From the NCBI GenBank assembly GCA_900708905.1, contig CAADRB010000034.1, positions 310,001 to 374,000 on the forward strand: a DNA stretch of 64,000 bases, read 5' to 3'. This document shows, piece by piece, positions 22,001-29,912 of the stretch (its first letter is position 1; each line of letters opens with the position of its first letter). The notes under the pieces are model-generated. The model saw only the letters and a program-made list of their open reading frames with translations, had not been told where the DNA came from and ran no database searches. The translations under genes were made by a program, and so were the position numbers. Source of the stretch: Hymenolepis diminuta (Eukaryota > Platyhelminthes > Cestoda > Cyclophyllidea > Hymenolepididae).

Positions 22001-23753
22001 AATCCTACCATTACATCCCAACAAACAAAATACCCATCTGATGTGCTAAATATGGCAATGGTTAACTTTTTCAGAATTTCAAGGTAAAATGCACTTATTT
22101 CTTGGAAAATTATTAAACAAAAACTTATTTTTGGCTGCATTAATATTATAGATTCAGAGATTCGTACAAGTATTCAATATCATACATTCAACTCATTCAT
22201 AAAATAACCGTTTGATTTAAAAAATTAATAGATGAAGAATGAAACATTTAAACCATATCATACTTTTTAAAGTTGAATATGATTTATCCCATTTGGGGGA
22301 TAATTCTCTGTGATTTATTTTGAAGTGAAAAATATTCGATACATCGGACTTTGGATCATAATAATTCAACCTTCTTGTATTGATAAAAACAGCGTTCAGA
22401 AAAACTCAACCTTATTGTTAGGTTGACAACAAAAAATCTTATATGGAATATGGCTCCTTAAGATTCTAGCTATGGTGGGTGCGGATATGTTCAAAAACAT
22501 TACATTACGTCAAAAATTATTTTACAAACTATTTTACCCATATATTAAACAAACGAAGGCGACATAGACGGCTAATTCAACTTTTTTTTGTCATAATGGA
22601 GTTTGTACTATTCAGATCCTTCTCTCATTATACTCTGTATTAATCCTTTATGAAAATTTCGTCTCCTTGAGAGTTTAACTTCTTGCTGTTAGGTAACCTA
22701 CTACCTTGGATTTGGAAAGTCTCAAATTTTTTAAGAAGATTTAGTTTAAATTTCAGTTAAAGTTCCCCTTTAGTGGACTTTTGTAAGCTCTGCTATGTTA
22801 AAACGTCGCTATTAGTTTCACATACCACGTCTTGACTACAAGATGCTACAAATGAATCGAGGGATATGATCAACCACTGAATTAAATCAAATAGTAAATG
22901 AGTTCTGAATATCAGAAATCCGTGGGTCAATAATATTTATCTGAATTTATTTGAAGAAGGACGATTCAATACTTCCAGAATTCAAGCTAAACGTTTACGT
23001 AATTCTTCTTGTCTCTCTCGTTTAATATCTTACTGCGATATTTTGGCGTTCTCCTTATTTCGATATTTCCCACGATTAAAGTCTATTTTCTTTTAGTAAA
23101 AATAAAATGCATCATAACGAGAAGTAAAATTTTTTAGCAAGTCAAAATTATACTACTTATTCAGTTGACTTCATACTGACAAAGATTTGAACGCTGATGG
23201 CATCTACCCGTCAATACTCATATGTCACTATTTTTGTATCTCAAAATAACGACTTTGCTAATAAAAATTAGGTGATATTACCGCTGTACATATTACAGGA
23301 TATGAGATTGTTTTGACTTTTCATATGGTTTTCTGAACATTTGTGTTACGGTCATTCTATTAATGTATATAAATCATTCAATTTTTTCAACTGATTCCAC
23401 TAAAAGAAAAAAATTGCACGATTGATTCAGGAAAACATATTCAGAATAAAAAAACAGAGTACTTCATGATTCCTCTCACAATATGAATTAAAATGTTTAC
23501 TACTCGATTTAAAAGGACAACGAATGCAGAAAATATACTCAAGATGAGCTTTAGAGTAATCTTTTTCAAAATTCAACATAATATTAGCAGATAATTGTTC
23601 TGCCATAATTGCTGGTTGAAAAAAATGAAGGGAAAATTTCGTATTAATCGTCAGGTATAATAACATTATATCTGAATCAAAACAAAAAAAAGGTAAAATA
23701 ACATTCTAATTAATTACCTGGGATTTAAAACTGACAACTTACATGTCATCCAT
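1..23753 (-). CDS. FLN: Filamin (actin crosslinker), 3' end cut by window edge
   Basis: Joined exons (minus strand, first to last): 23753-23743, 21514-21153, 21107-20992, 20908-20894, 20806-20416, 19575-19457, 19338-19095, 18089-17886, 17602-17252, 17127-16987, 16918-16782, 16706-16586, 16508-16318, 16252-15947, 15873-15504, 15415-14589, 14468-14081, 13910-13737, 12993-12658, 9614-9466, 6819-6511, 6435-6159, 2881-2628, 2155-2123, 2043-1968, 1889-1602, 1068-895, 818-660, 62-1. Every junction keeps phase. The product so far is about 2195 residues: CH1 (about 40-148), CH2 (about 172-275), then about sixteen filamin repeats marked by AYGPGL and IPGSPF-like motifs. The CH1 end [14 protein letters not shown] is the filamin signature. 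Filamins crosslink F-actin and scaffold receptors at the cell cortex. The C-terminal dimerisation repeat is not seen and must lie beyond base 1. Vertebrate filamins have 24 repeats; this one looks shorter and has two linkers in unusual places. The start is chosen by phase (see the initiator exon). Confidence 0.95.
1602..2155 (-). CDS. FLN: Filamin exons: linker, repeat 14 and start of repeat 15
   Basis: Exons 2155-2123 (33 nt, [11 protein letters not shown]), 2043-1968 ([18 protein letters not shown]) and 1889-1602. The last gives [55 protein letters not shown], then the repeat-15 opening [20 protein letters not shown]. The intron 2156-2627 contains no supported exon. Confidence 0.93.
2628..2881 (-). 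CDS. FLN: Filamin exon: repeat 13 (atypical end)
   Basis: The exon encodes [57 protein letters not shown] and [19 protein letters not shown], ending IPSGKYTQE. The fold pattern is filamin, but the usual G/N-SPF is replaced by SGKY. The next exon is only 33 nt. Confidence 0.92.
2882..6158 (-). other. Filamin intron, 3.3 kb
   Basis: AT-rich, no supported exon on either strand. Its minus-strand upstream end, 5815-6055, belongs to dispersed repeat family 2. The short ORFs inside have no recognisable product. Confidence 0.7.
5815..6055 (+). repeat. Dispersed repeat family 2, copy 1
   Basis: It shares GTCAATAAGCACTG-like, GTACTCTTTG/TTACCTTGATT-like and TTTATTGTACTTGCTG-like blocks, in the same order and spacing, with 62585-62830. 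Not coding; class unknown. It lies in a filamin intron beside the exon ending at 6159. Confidence 0.5.
6159..6819 (-). CDS. FLN: Filamin exons: repeats 11-12 and start of 13
   Basis: Exons 6819-6511 and 6435-6159. Repeat 11 ends [15 protein letters not shown]; repeat 12 opens [19 protein letters not shown], has [20 protein letters not shown], then a longer than usual loop ([20 protein letters not shown]), and ends [16 protein letters not shown]. The exon ends CQIQ, in phase with [12 protein letters not shown] of the next. Confidence 0.93.
6820..9465 (-). other. Filamin intron, 2.6 kb
   Basis: AT-rich. It contains a short CA repeat at about 8277-8292 followed by a CT-rich run to about 8325. 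Bases 8790-8890 show similarity by eye to 31990-32100 (both contain CACTGGATTATC followed by ATTG), a possible further old repeat. No gene seen. Confidence 0.6.
9466..9614 (-). CDS. FLN: Filamin exon: end of repeat 10, first half of repeat 11
   Basis: The exon encodes (N)[18 protein letters not shown], then [18 protein letters not shown] and [13 protein letters not shown]. It joins the upstream VEIP to make IPNSPF and the downstream ATFTPVPG. It lies alone between introns of 3.0 and 2.6 kb. Confidence 0.93.
9615..12657 (-). other. Filamin intron, 3.0 kb
   Basis: AT-rich; no supported exon. The notable content is the palindromic MEF2-like block near 11200-11275, described separately. Confidence 0.65.
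11209..11275. promoter_or_regulatory. Palindromic MEF2-like site in a filamin intron
   Basis: CTATAAATAG at 11236-11245 fits the MEF2 consensus YTAWWWWTAR exactly. It is flanked by an 8-bp perfect inverted repeat, CTATATGG (11228-11235) and CCATATAG (11264-11271), each close to a CArG half. Several AGCTATA words fill the block. A muscle enhancer is plausible for a filamin but is inferred from motif alone, and simple AT-rich sequence could mimic it. Confidence 0.3.
12658..13910 (-). CDS. FLN: Filamin exons: repeats 9 and 10
   Basis: Exons 13910-13737 and 12993-12658. The first gives [40 protein letters not shown] and [12 protein letters not shown]. The second closes repeat 9 with [14 protein letters not shown] and encodes repeat 10: [52 protein letters not shown], up to NDVEIP, whose NSPF is in the next exon. 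The intron 12994-13736 (743 bp) shows nothing recognisable. Confidence 0.93.
14081..14468 (-). CDS. FLN: Filamin exon: end of linker 2, repeat 8, start of repeat 9
   Basis: The exon encodes [19 protein letters not shown] (linker end), then repeat 8: [55 protein letters not shown], then the repeat-9 opening [15 protein letters not shown]. The next exon requires a donor after AAAGG reading GTTCGT, weaker than the other donors in this gene. Confidence 0.93.
14589..15415 (-). CDS. FLN: Filamin exon: repeat 7 plus long disordered linker 2
   Basis: This is the largest exon (827 nt). The first 80 or so residues finish repeat 7 ([48 protein letters not shown]). Then about 190 residues have no Ig pattern: a [14 protein letters not shown] stretch, a basic patch ([19 protein letters not shown]), a Q/G/P run ([37 protein letters not shown]) and a charged end ([13 protein letters not shown]). 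The position between repeats 7 and 8 matches no vertebrate hinge. The donor is GTACAC. A second long open frame crosses the same DNA and is treated as a shadow. Confidence 0.93.
15504..16252 (-). CDS. FLN: Filamin exons: repeats 5 (atypical) and 6
   Basis: Exon 16252-15947 (102 codons, phase 0) encodes repeat 5: [30 protein letters not shown], and [19 protein letters not shown], ending [12 protein letters not shown], without the usual G-SPF motif. Exon 15873-15504 encodes repeat 6: [37 protein letters not shown], then [14 protein letters not shown]. It also opens repeat 7 ([10 protein letters not shown]). Confidence 0.92.
16318..17127 (-). CDS. FLN: Filamin exons: repeats 3 and 4
   Basis: Exons 17127-16987, 16918-16782, 16706-16586 and 16508-16318. 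Repeat 3 opens [20 protein letters not shown], very close to the ATGRGLQPKGVRVKE of vertebrate filamin repeat 4, and ends [12 protein letters not shown]. Repeat 4 opens [13 protein letters not shown], passes [19 protein letters not shown] and ends [13 protein letters not shown]. The introns are short (68-145 bp). Confidence 0.93.
17252..17602 (-). CDS. FLN: Filamin exon: Q/P/G-rich linker 1 after repeat 2
   Basis: A single exon (phase 1 in and out) encodes about 117 residues of low-complexity sequence, from [19 protein letters not shown] through [39 protein letters not shown] and [19 protein letters not shown] to TTTP. There is no Ig-fold pattern. It sits between repeats 2 and 3, where vertebrate filamins have no hinge (theirs lie before repeats 16 and 24). 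As a symmetric exon it could be skipped in frame. The likely role is a flexible hinge and an SH3-type proline docking surface; that is inference. Confidence 0.9.
17886..18089 (-). CDS. FLN: Filamin exon: rest of repeat 2
   Basis: The exon encodes [18 protein letters not shown], then [20 protein letters not shown], then [17 protein letters not shown]. This is a classic filamin Ig fold with the GPFLIEYTP strand and the NKSPF end motif. The 1-kb intron upstream (18090-19094) holds the cassette micro-exon and a SINE. Confidence 0.93.
18365..18391 (-). CDS. FLN: Candidate 27-nt cassette micro-exon in filamin repeat 2
   Basis: A pyrimidine tract ending TATACAG precedes 27 open bases, followed by CAG|GTAAGT. 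Both ends are phase 1-compatible, so it would insert nine residues (AAINTNCQT) after FFNAFTK. Direct joining of the neighbouring exons gives [18 protein letters not shown], the normal filamin repeat, so skipping is probably the default and inclusion an alternative. It has the splice signals of a real exon, but no transcript evidence is available here. Confidence 0.5.
18630..18755 (-). repeat. tRNA-derived SINE, copy C (5' truncated)
   Basis: The minus strand reads TGTTCGATTCTCAGATGCAT, then the family body with CCGCACTGGTTAAGTCTGGC. It shares the body with the 36.1-kb copy and the 3' part with the 29.8-kb copy. It lies in a filamin intron about 240 bp upstream, in transcript sense, of the cassette micro-exon. 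Confidence 0.5.
19095..19575 (-). CDS. FLN: Filamin exons: repeat 1 and start of repeat 2
   Basis: Exons 19575-19457 and 19338-19095. The first gives [20 protein letters not shown] and continues to LTAGGATIP; the second runs [19 protein letters not shown], then [18 protein letters not shown], then the repeat-2 opening [20 protein letters not shown] closes repeat 1. The acceptor of the second exon has an uninterrupted run of ten C as its pyrimidine tract. Confidence 0.93.
20416..20806 (-). CDS. FLN: Filamin exon: CH2 actin-binding domain and start of repeat 1
   Basis: The exon encodes [18 protein letters not shown], then CH2 with [29 protein letters not shown] and [19 protein letters not shown], and ends in the repeat-1 opening RVRAYGPG. 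Order and wording match metazoan filamins closely. CH2 stabilises actin binding by CH1. The donor is GTAAGT, phase 1. The following 840-bp intron (19576-20415) is AT-rich and I see no gene in it. Confidence 0.95.
20894..20908 (-). CDS. FLN: Filamin 15-nt micro-exon (TPEEE) between CH1 and CH2
   Basis: On the minus strand, AAAG | ACTCCGGAGGAAGAA | GTAAGC gives five codons, T-P-E-E-E, in phase 0 at both ends. The flanking introns are 83 and 87 bp. It lengthens the acidic CH1-CH2 connector (EGEEELPQ then TPEEE then [12 protein letters not shown]). Because both neighbours meet in phase 0, it could be skipped without a frameshift. Human filamin has an acidic stretch of similar length here, which favours inclusion. 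Confidence 0.7.
20992..21514 (-). CDS. FLN: Filamin exons 2-3: acidic N-terminus and CH1 actin-binding domain
   Basis: Exons 21514-21153 and 21107-20992 are separated by a 45-bp intron whose donor is GTGAAT. Residues 1-35 are acidic ([10 protein letters not shown]). CH1 starts near [20 protein letters not shown] and contains the [16 protein letters not shown] and [11 protein letters not shown] stretches, ending [20 protein letters not shown]. This is a near-exact filamin CH1 (human: [20 protein letters not shown]). It forms half of the tandem actin-binding domain. Confidence 0.95.
21515..23742 (-). other. Filamin first intron, 2.2 kb
   Basis: Very AT-rich. A minus-strand ORF at 23427-23666 starts after a TTTCAACCAG-like acceptor but has no family resemblance and no donor that fits the CH1 exon phase. 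I see no other feature. Confidence 0.65.
23743..23753 (-). CDS. FLN: Filamin initiator exon (11 nt coding, MDD plus split codon)
   Basis: The CH1 exon has no in-frame ATG upstream of its domain and opens after a good acceptor (pyrimidine tract, then TTAG) needing two bases from upstream. The minus strand at 23753 reads ATG GAT GAC AT followed by the perfect donor GTAAGT, which supplies exactly two bases. The joined start is [18 protein letters not shown]. The exon is too short to be found by an ORF search. Phase and donor fit well, but a different upstream exon cannot be excluded without transcript data. Confidence 0.75.
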
Positions 23754-23899
23754 TTCGATGATTTAAGAAACAGAAAAGAAGCTGAATTTAATTTAGAAGC
23801 TCTCGGTTGAATTCGTCCGTGAAGCAGAAAGTTTGGTGTTTTGGTGCTATCCCTTCCAAACTGACTGAAGTCTCATAAAACGGTTATTAGCAAATCCCC

Positions 23900-24010
23900 T
23901 GAGGCAGCCAATGAGCGCCGGCCAAGAAACACCGTCCAGATGATTGGTAAACAGAAGATTCGATCCACGCACGCCAAATTTATGAAACTTGATTTTCTAT
24001 TGGCCAATGG
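23900..24010 (-). promoter_or_regulatory. Candidate filamin core promoter with CCAAT cluster
   Basis: Four CCAAT/ATTGG pentamers lie within about 100 bp: CCAAT 23908-23912, ATTGG 23943-23947, and ATTGGCCAAT 23999-24008, which carries two. They sit 155-255 bp upstream of the filamin start codon, in a locally GC-richer stretch (GCGCCGGCC). NF-Y-type boxes at this distance are typical of a promoter. No TATA box is obvious. Confidence 0.45.
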
Positions 24011-26039
24011 CAGCGGGAGAGAGGAGAATTTTCTGTGCCCTCATTCATTCCTAGAAGTTGCAACTGCCTCCATCTTGTCAATGCTAAATTTGCATTCCTT
24101 TCTAGAGGTGATGACAACTTAATACAGAGTTTCGAACTAGTAATACTACGAATTTCTTCTGTAAGCTAATCTGATATTCGAGCTCTTAATCCAAATTAAA
24201 TAAAATGATATTTCATTAAGATTGCTATTAGAGTTCCTTAAAGCTGGCGTTTTCCTATATTTTCAAATTACACTGCTTTTGTATTGATCCTCGATTTTTC
24301 TGCTGCTTCTAAGTGCACGCAGCTGAAACATAATCAATAACGAATTCGGATAAACTTGTTTAAGGAGAGGTAAATATCACAGTTATATGATTTATGAATC
24401 AGTTGTTAAACCTAAAAATTTGCGATCCTTGTGTTATGGGTGTATTAATAATCTGTATAATATCTTCCTATTATACTCACAGTTCACCTATTAGTTATAA
24501 CATCGGTTTCTGTTTTAATATCTTCAGCTTGCTTTGGAACAGATTTTTTTTGTATTTTTTGTATTAAATCCATTATCTTCTAAGAGAAGTCTAATAAACC
24601 GTAAAAAATGGTAGATTTTTATTGGAGCGCAATGGAACTTTGGTCAAGTGTAATTGACAGTATAATCTCCTAAACTAAACAGGGAAACATGGTAGAATGC
24701 AAAAAATATGATTTTGCTCGAATTGGGCGATGCAAAGCTCATTGATCGTCTCTCATACCATCCGAGCTCAATCTGTCCTTACGATCAGCAGTGATTTGGA
24801 TTTCAACAGTCAGTTAGAGGCAAGAACAATTTGTCCCAATTCTTTTATCATGCTATTTATATTCATTAGTACATTAACTTCTAATTGATCTTTTCAAATA
24901 TTAAAAGAATATGACCTAAGATGAATAATTTATCTGAGGATATCAATCGTATCTTTTTAAAATGATTTCCTTCCTTGACACGTTTATCAATTTGGATGTG
25001 AGGGCAATTCTGGGTAAATGAGGTTTTAATAAACCTATGGAATGTTGGCATTTATCTGACATTGTTGCCTCCATCTTTGTCATGTTACGTGCTCATTTGG
25101 CATTCTTCCCATCTTTAAAGACATTCATCATCAAATAGCAAAGCATTTAAAAGGACCTTTTTTTGGGTGACTGCAATACCTTTTTTCCCTTAAGGAACGG
25201 ATTAAAATACTTGGGTTCATGAGAAATTAATGATAACTTAGCATCCCGTACATGGAAATTATCTAGTAAATATTATATCTTGTTAATGCACTACAAATAT
25301 TTAAAAAATTAATAACGAACAAATGTCTGAATATGCAGTTAGAAAAAGCAAATCACCATTTTTCAGTTTCAGAAATAAGATATCATAATAGATATCGTTC
25401 AACTCAGACATGAAATGCACTGATTTTAATCTAAACAATGATCCTAGCATGTTTCATTTAAGAAAAATGACCAGATTATTGGTCGATACAATCGAATATG
25501 CTCGAATTGATGGTACATAATTTTTCAAAGGAAAATGACGTGAATTTATCCACTTTTGCCAATTTAATTTTCCAAAAATCGCCAGATTAATCAAAAAAAT
25601 ACTCTAAAGGTAGAATTTATTTAAGTTTACGATGATATTATTAATTTTATGGAATTGGTCCTACTTTAGTCGGAATTTAAAAAGCATTAGTACTTTGCAT
25701 AGAATAAAGGTACGAATTGTCATCGAGTTCGCTAACAGAACTGCATTTTATTTTCAGAAAATCGTAAAAATAAAATAAAATGGTCGCTTATTTATAAGAT
25801 AAGTGTACAAATCCAAAAACGAATGTATATTTACATAATTTGGGAAGAATAAGGAGATTTGGGACTTTTAGGTCTTCACCACAAAGATCGGAAGAATATG
25901 TACTCTTAATTTTTTGCTGCTTTCTCTAATTTGCTCCGAGGAGCCTTGCGTTGAATTTAATGTCACTATTGTGGTTTATTTTAGCCACCCCTGTCTTTTA
26001 CAAATCCTAAAGCATCTAGAAATCAGACCTTTTGAAGTC

Positions 26040-26640
26040 TTTGCTGATCCACACGCGTGTGGAAATGATTCACGCTTTCGGGACAAGAGTTGACGTCGCT
26101 GGCTGTTTTAACCTTGACATACCAGTCAGACCAAAGTCTTCCCTAGAGCCATGATTAATTTGTCTCAGTCATGATTTTGTTTACGCTTTCTAGCTCTCTC
26201 ACTGTTGCCTGATGATTCAAAAGGGGTTTTAGGGTGAAGGATAACTCTCTATGGATTTCCAGAATTACGTTTTATTCACATTCTCTGTGACGATACTTCG
26301 GTTTTTCGTCCATGAACCTGGAGAGGCATCTTTTATGTTCCTATCTACCATGTCCCTCCTTTTTCTATAACCGCCTCGCTTCACCTAAAAGCACATCTGC
26401 GCTCATGTTCTCGCGAGACCTTACCCAAGTGACTCATATAAAGCTATCTTTGTTTTCCACACAATAACGCACCCTTGTCAGTTGCGGGCTCCTACGCTTC
26501 CTGCTCATCTCCTTTCTTCTTCAGCACGCTTCCCTCTCTATCTCTCTCTGTCACTCGTTTCAAACTCGTTGTGGCTTCCTTGAATACATTTTTGGCCTAA
26601 TCAATCCTTGGTGCTCTGTTTTACAACTGTTGTTAGCTCT
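26040..26640. promoter_or_regulatory. CpG-richer patch with palindromic promoter motifs
   Basis: In an AT-rich intergenic region this 600-bp patch is GC- and CpG-richer. It holds a perfect 14-bp palindrome CCACACGCGTGTGG (26049-26062), a near-CRE TGACGTCG (26091-26098) and a perfect TCTCGCGAGA (26409-26418), a motif known from animal CpG promoters. A CT-rich stretch follows at 26516-26560. It could be a distal filamin promoter or that of an unseen transcript. No ORF is attached. Confidence 0.35.
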
Positions 26641-27161
26641 TACTCAAACACGGGTAAGAGACATAGGGAGACTTTCATTAGCGGTCCAAAGTTTGGCAGC
26701 AGGATTTCCTAGAGAAATTCCCTGAGCTCAAAAACCTTCAAAGAAATGAATATATGAAGTAGGAAAGGAAAGAATATAAGTTATCAATTAAAGGATAATA
26801 ATGATGAGATCTTCCTTTGGAAGTTTAAATGAAGGAACTTTCGAAATTGATTAATCGAGCAGGCAGATAAGATCATTGTGATTTCGCCACCTAAATTAAT
26901 TCCGTTTTATTCACTATAAAAATAAATTAGTTTCCAAAAGGCTCCTAATTTTGTTGATGAAATGAATGGCAATGTTTACGGAGATAGGTGAACAACTGCT
27001 GAATTTACCACTTGTCTTAGCATAAATATGGTTAGAAAGGATTTAATAAATTTAATTTGATAAATTTAAATTTGTAAATACGGGAATTGTTAATTCATAT
27101 TTAACTGTAATATTATCGCAAATTTTGGTTGGAATTCAAGTCTAGATTTAACTATCTGAGA

Positions 27162-27461
27162 TGTGTAGAGTTCACAACGCTACCAAAGCTGATCAGAGGA
27201 ACCTCACGCGCACTAGAACATTCTGGAAAGTGCGATTGTGTAACTGATCACGTGACAAGCAAGCGCGGACGGACGTGCAGAGGCCTCCCCAGCCAATCAT
27301 CGATCAATATCCCTTCATTGTAGCGTTGATAGTATTTAATGACTAAGCTTTTGGCCGTGAGCCATAGTGAGTAATAAACTCTCCCCATTCAATAACTTCT
27401 TTGTTCTTGCCCCTTAGGGCATAGGCTGGGTAATTTTGGGGGCAAATTTATACTAGAGACT
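27162..27461 (+). mobile_element. LTR-like element, copy 1 (about 300 bp)
   Basis: It matches, along nearly its full length, the reverse complement of 61931-62239. It begins TGTGTAG, has a TATA-like TATTTAAT at 27333-27340 and AATAAA at 27373-27378, and ends near GGGGGCAAATTTATA, with CTAGAGAC after it. The TG...A ends plus TATA and poly(A) signals about 40 bp apart suit a solo LTR. No internal coding region or clear target-site duplication is seen; a MITE or SINE is possible. Confidence 0.5.
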
Positions 27462-29764
27462 ATTTGGACTGCTATTTGGATTATTGAGGTTTAGCAAAAG
27501 GCTTATTCGTGTAGCATACAAATGACAAGACCAATCAGCCGGTTCTACCATTTGGTCGATAATTGCTCTCAAGAAATTAGTAACCTGAAATATAGTGGGT
27601 TTTCTTAGATAAATTCTGGTCAAAATCATTTAGAATTATAGTCATTTTTATTAAGGGTTCTTATTGGCAGACAAAGTTGTTTTATTTCTCATCTCTCATA
27701 AAATGAATAGAACTTCTATCCCTTTTAATCAATATAAAATGCTCAAAGGGCACATGTCTAGGACTCCGATATTTTTAAAGAAAATTCAGCAAGAACTAAT
27801 TTCAAATGTCGGCTCTAGGTGGGCCCCCAGTATAACATGATGTATTACAGATCGGGTGTAACTGAAACAGAAAAAGAAAAACGAAATCGCTTAATATTTG
27901 GTCCAAAAAGGTAGGTCAATGGTATTTAATAATGATTCACCCCTTATTAACAAAATTAAAGAGAGTGGGGAAAAAGCTTGTTACTAGGACACCTCGAAAG
28001 TATTAATCATCCCTTCCTTCAAAACAGCCTAAATGTAAATGTTTTCGGCCTTGTCTAGAATCAAGTTCATACCCTTTTCTTATTGTGTGAACGATAGCAG
28101 CGGCATCTTCTATCTATTATTTCTAATAACGCCAAAAATTCATATTAGTATGCAATTTATATGGGATTTCAAAGCAAAGTCCCATTACGAACATTTATTT
28201 GAATAATATATAATATAATATTATTTAGTAGAAGAATAGTGTAATTAATAAATGACACCTGCAAATTTTGATTTTAAAATCGGCAATCTACCAATTACCG
28301 CTAATCAAAGAATTGAACCTTTGAGTGAAATCTGACACAAGCATATTTATTTACATTAATATTTTGAGCAGTTCGGTTAATAGTTAGAAAACTCTAAATG
28401 AATACTTGGACCATTTTCTATATCTTTATTTTCAATAAGATGAGATTACTGTAATTTCGAGAAAGAAACAGACAAGTGAGGTAAATATTTGAGTTATATT
28501 ATTGTGTTAAGAGCTTGTACATTGTCAAAAACTCGCCAAATTAATAGATCCAAAGTACCAAGCTTTCATAAAAATACCTATTGTTGAACGGTGTTTGATA
28601 TATCAGCTAAAAAAAGCGCTAACAGCCATAGTACGCAATTTCGCATTTAATTATCTGCCTGTATTAACATCTTTTTGCCTACTAGTATTCCTATTCAGGT
28701 AATATAACTTACTACATTCTATTATAGACTTGCCTTCTGTTTCAGCAGAGAATTATTAGGAAAGCTATATGAGGATTATACTTAACCCTTTTCTAAAAAT
28801 AAGACGCAGTGAAATTTATCGTGAATCAGCAGTACATATAGCACTGAAACTTAATGTGGTTCAAGGAGATACTAAACTTATACGTCATCTGATATTCAGC
28901 AAGTTAATTGAATTGATTAAGCGAATGTTAGAAATTTAGGAGTCCGGTACAATAAAAAGTCAAATAACAAATGCTAATCGCAAAGGCTTATTGATTTTCG
29001 GGATTCCTCTTATCCATGAGTCCTTTAACATGTATCATGGCGATGTGTTCATTGGGACTAAACTGTTTGGAAATTTCTGTAAATCATATAAGAAAAGTGA
29101 TGGTTTCTGTGATGTACAAACACATGAGTTTTGGACATGGTAACCTCTGACTTTTGTAATTGTCCCCTATGAATGGCACAATCTAATGCGATGTGAGGTA
29201 GATAAGACGTGTTCCCTCTGAGGTTCTCTGGGCTTTTCGTTCGTAATTGCAGATACGTTACAGTTCCAATTTCAGACCAGCATCAAAGTAATTCAAAAGC
29301 CAGACTTCGAGGGTCTAGCTTTCATTAATTTGCTTTTGCCAAAAACAAACATTTTAAAGCCAACTATTATATCGTGAAACTAAATTTATGTTTATTTTTG
29401 AATCCACTAATGAAACAGCGTGCAACAAACTTTGTAAATCCCGAGCGCCCTAAAAACGAATGTCATTTTAATAGTACTTTTTGTTTCCTAAACCCCACCG
29501 ATGGGAAGAGTTTTCCTTCACTCATCGATGATTTAACAACTTAAAACTTCTTTAATGAGAAATTAATATTCTGTCATCCCTCTCTTGACTTCCGATTGTG
29601 TGCCAATAAGTTTCAAACCCGTAACTTCTGACTAGACAGATATGCACGTTTACCCCTGTGTCACTGGTGCACATATCAATTCAGTGTTCTTAAAGTCATT
29701 CTAAAATCGCAAAAGCAATGTTATATTTTATATTATGCTTTCAACTCCCAAGCCCACTTAGGAT

Positions 29765-29912
29765 GGTGCTTTTGACGGTCATCTTGATTAGAGGAGAAAC
29801 ATATTGGAACTTCTCTTATGGATAACCAGAATTCTGCTATCTCTTTCAGTAGCCAGGATTAATCAGTGCCATTGGCCACTCAGCACATCGGCAGGCATCA
29901 GAGGCGTAACTT
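29765..29912 (-). repeat. tRNA-derived SINE, copy D (5' truncated)
   Basis: The minus strand reads GAGTGGCCAATGGCACTGAT, then TAATCCTGGCTACTGAAAGA, aligning to the body and tail of copy C. No tRNA head remains. Intergenic. Confidence 0.45.

Noticed and set aside
23427..23666. Minus-strand ORF as an alternative filamin first exon ([10 protein letters not shown])
   Set aside because: No donor giving two leftover bases was found to fit the CH1 exon, and the product has no filamin features.
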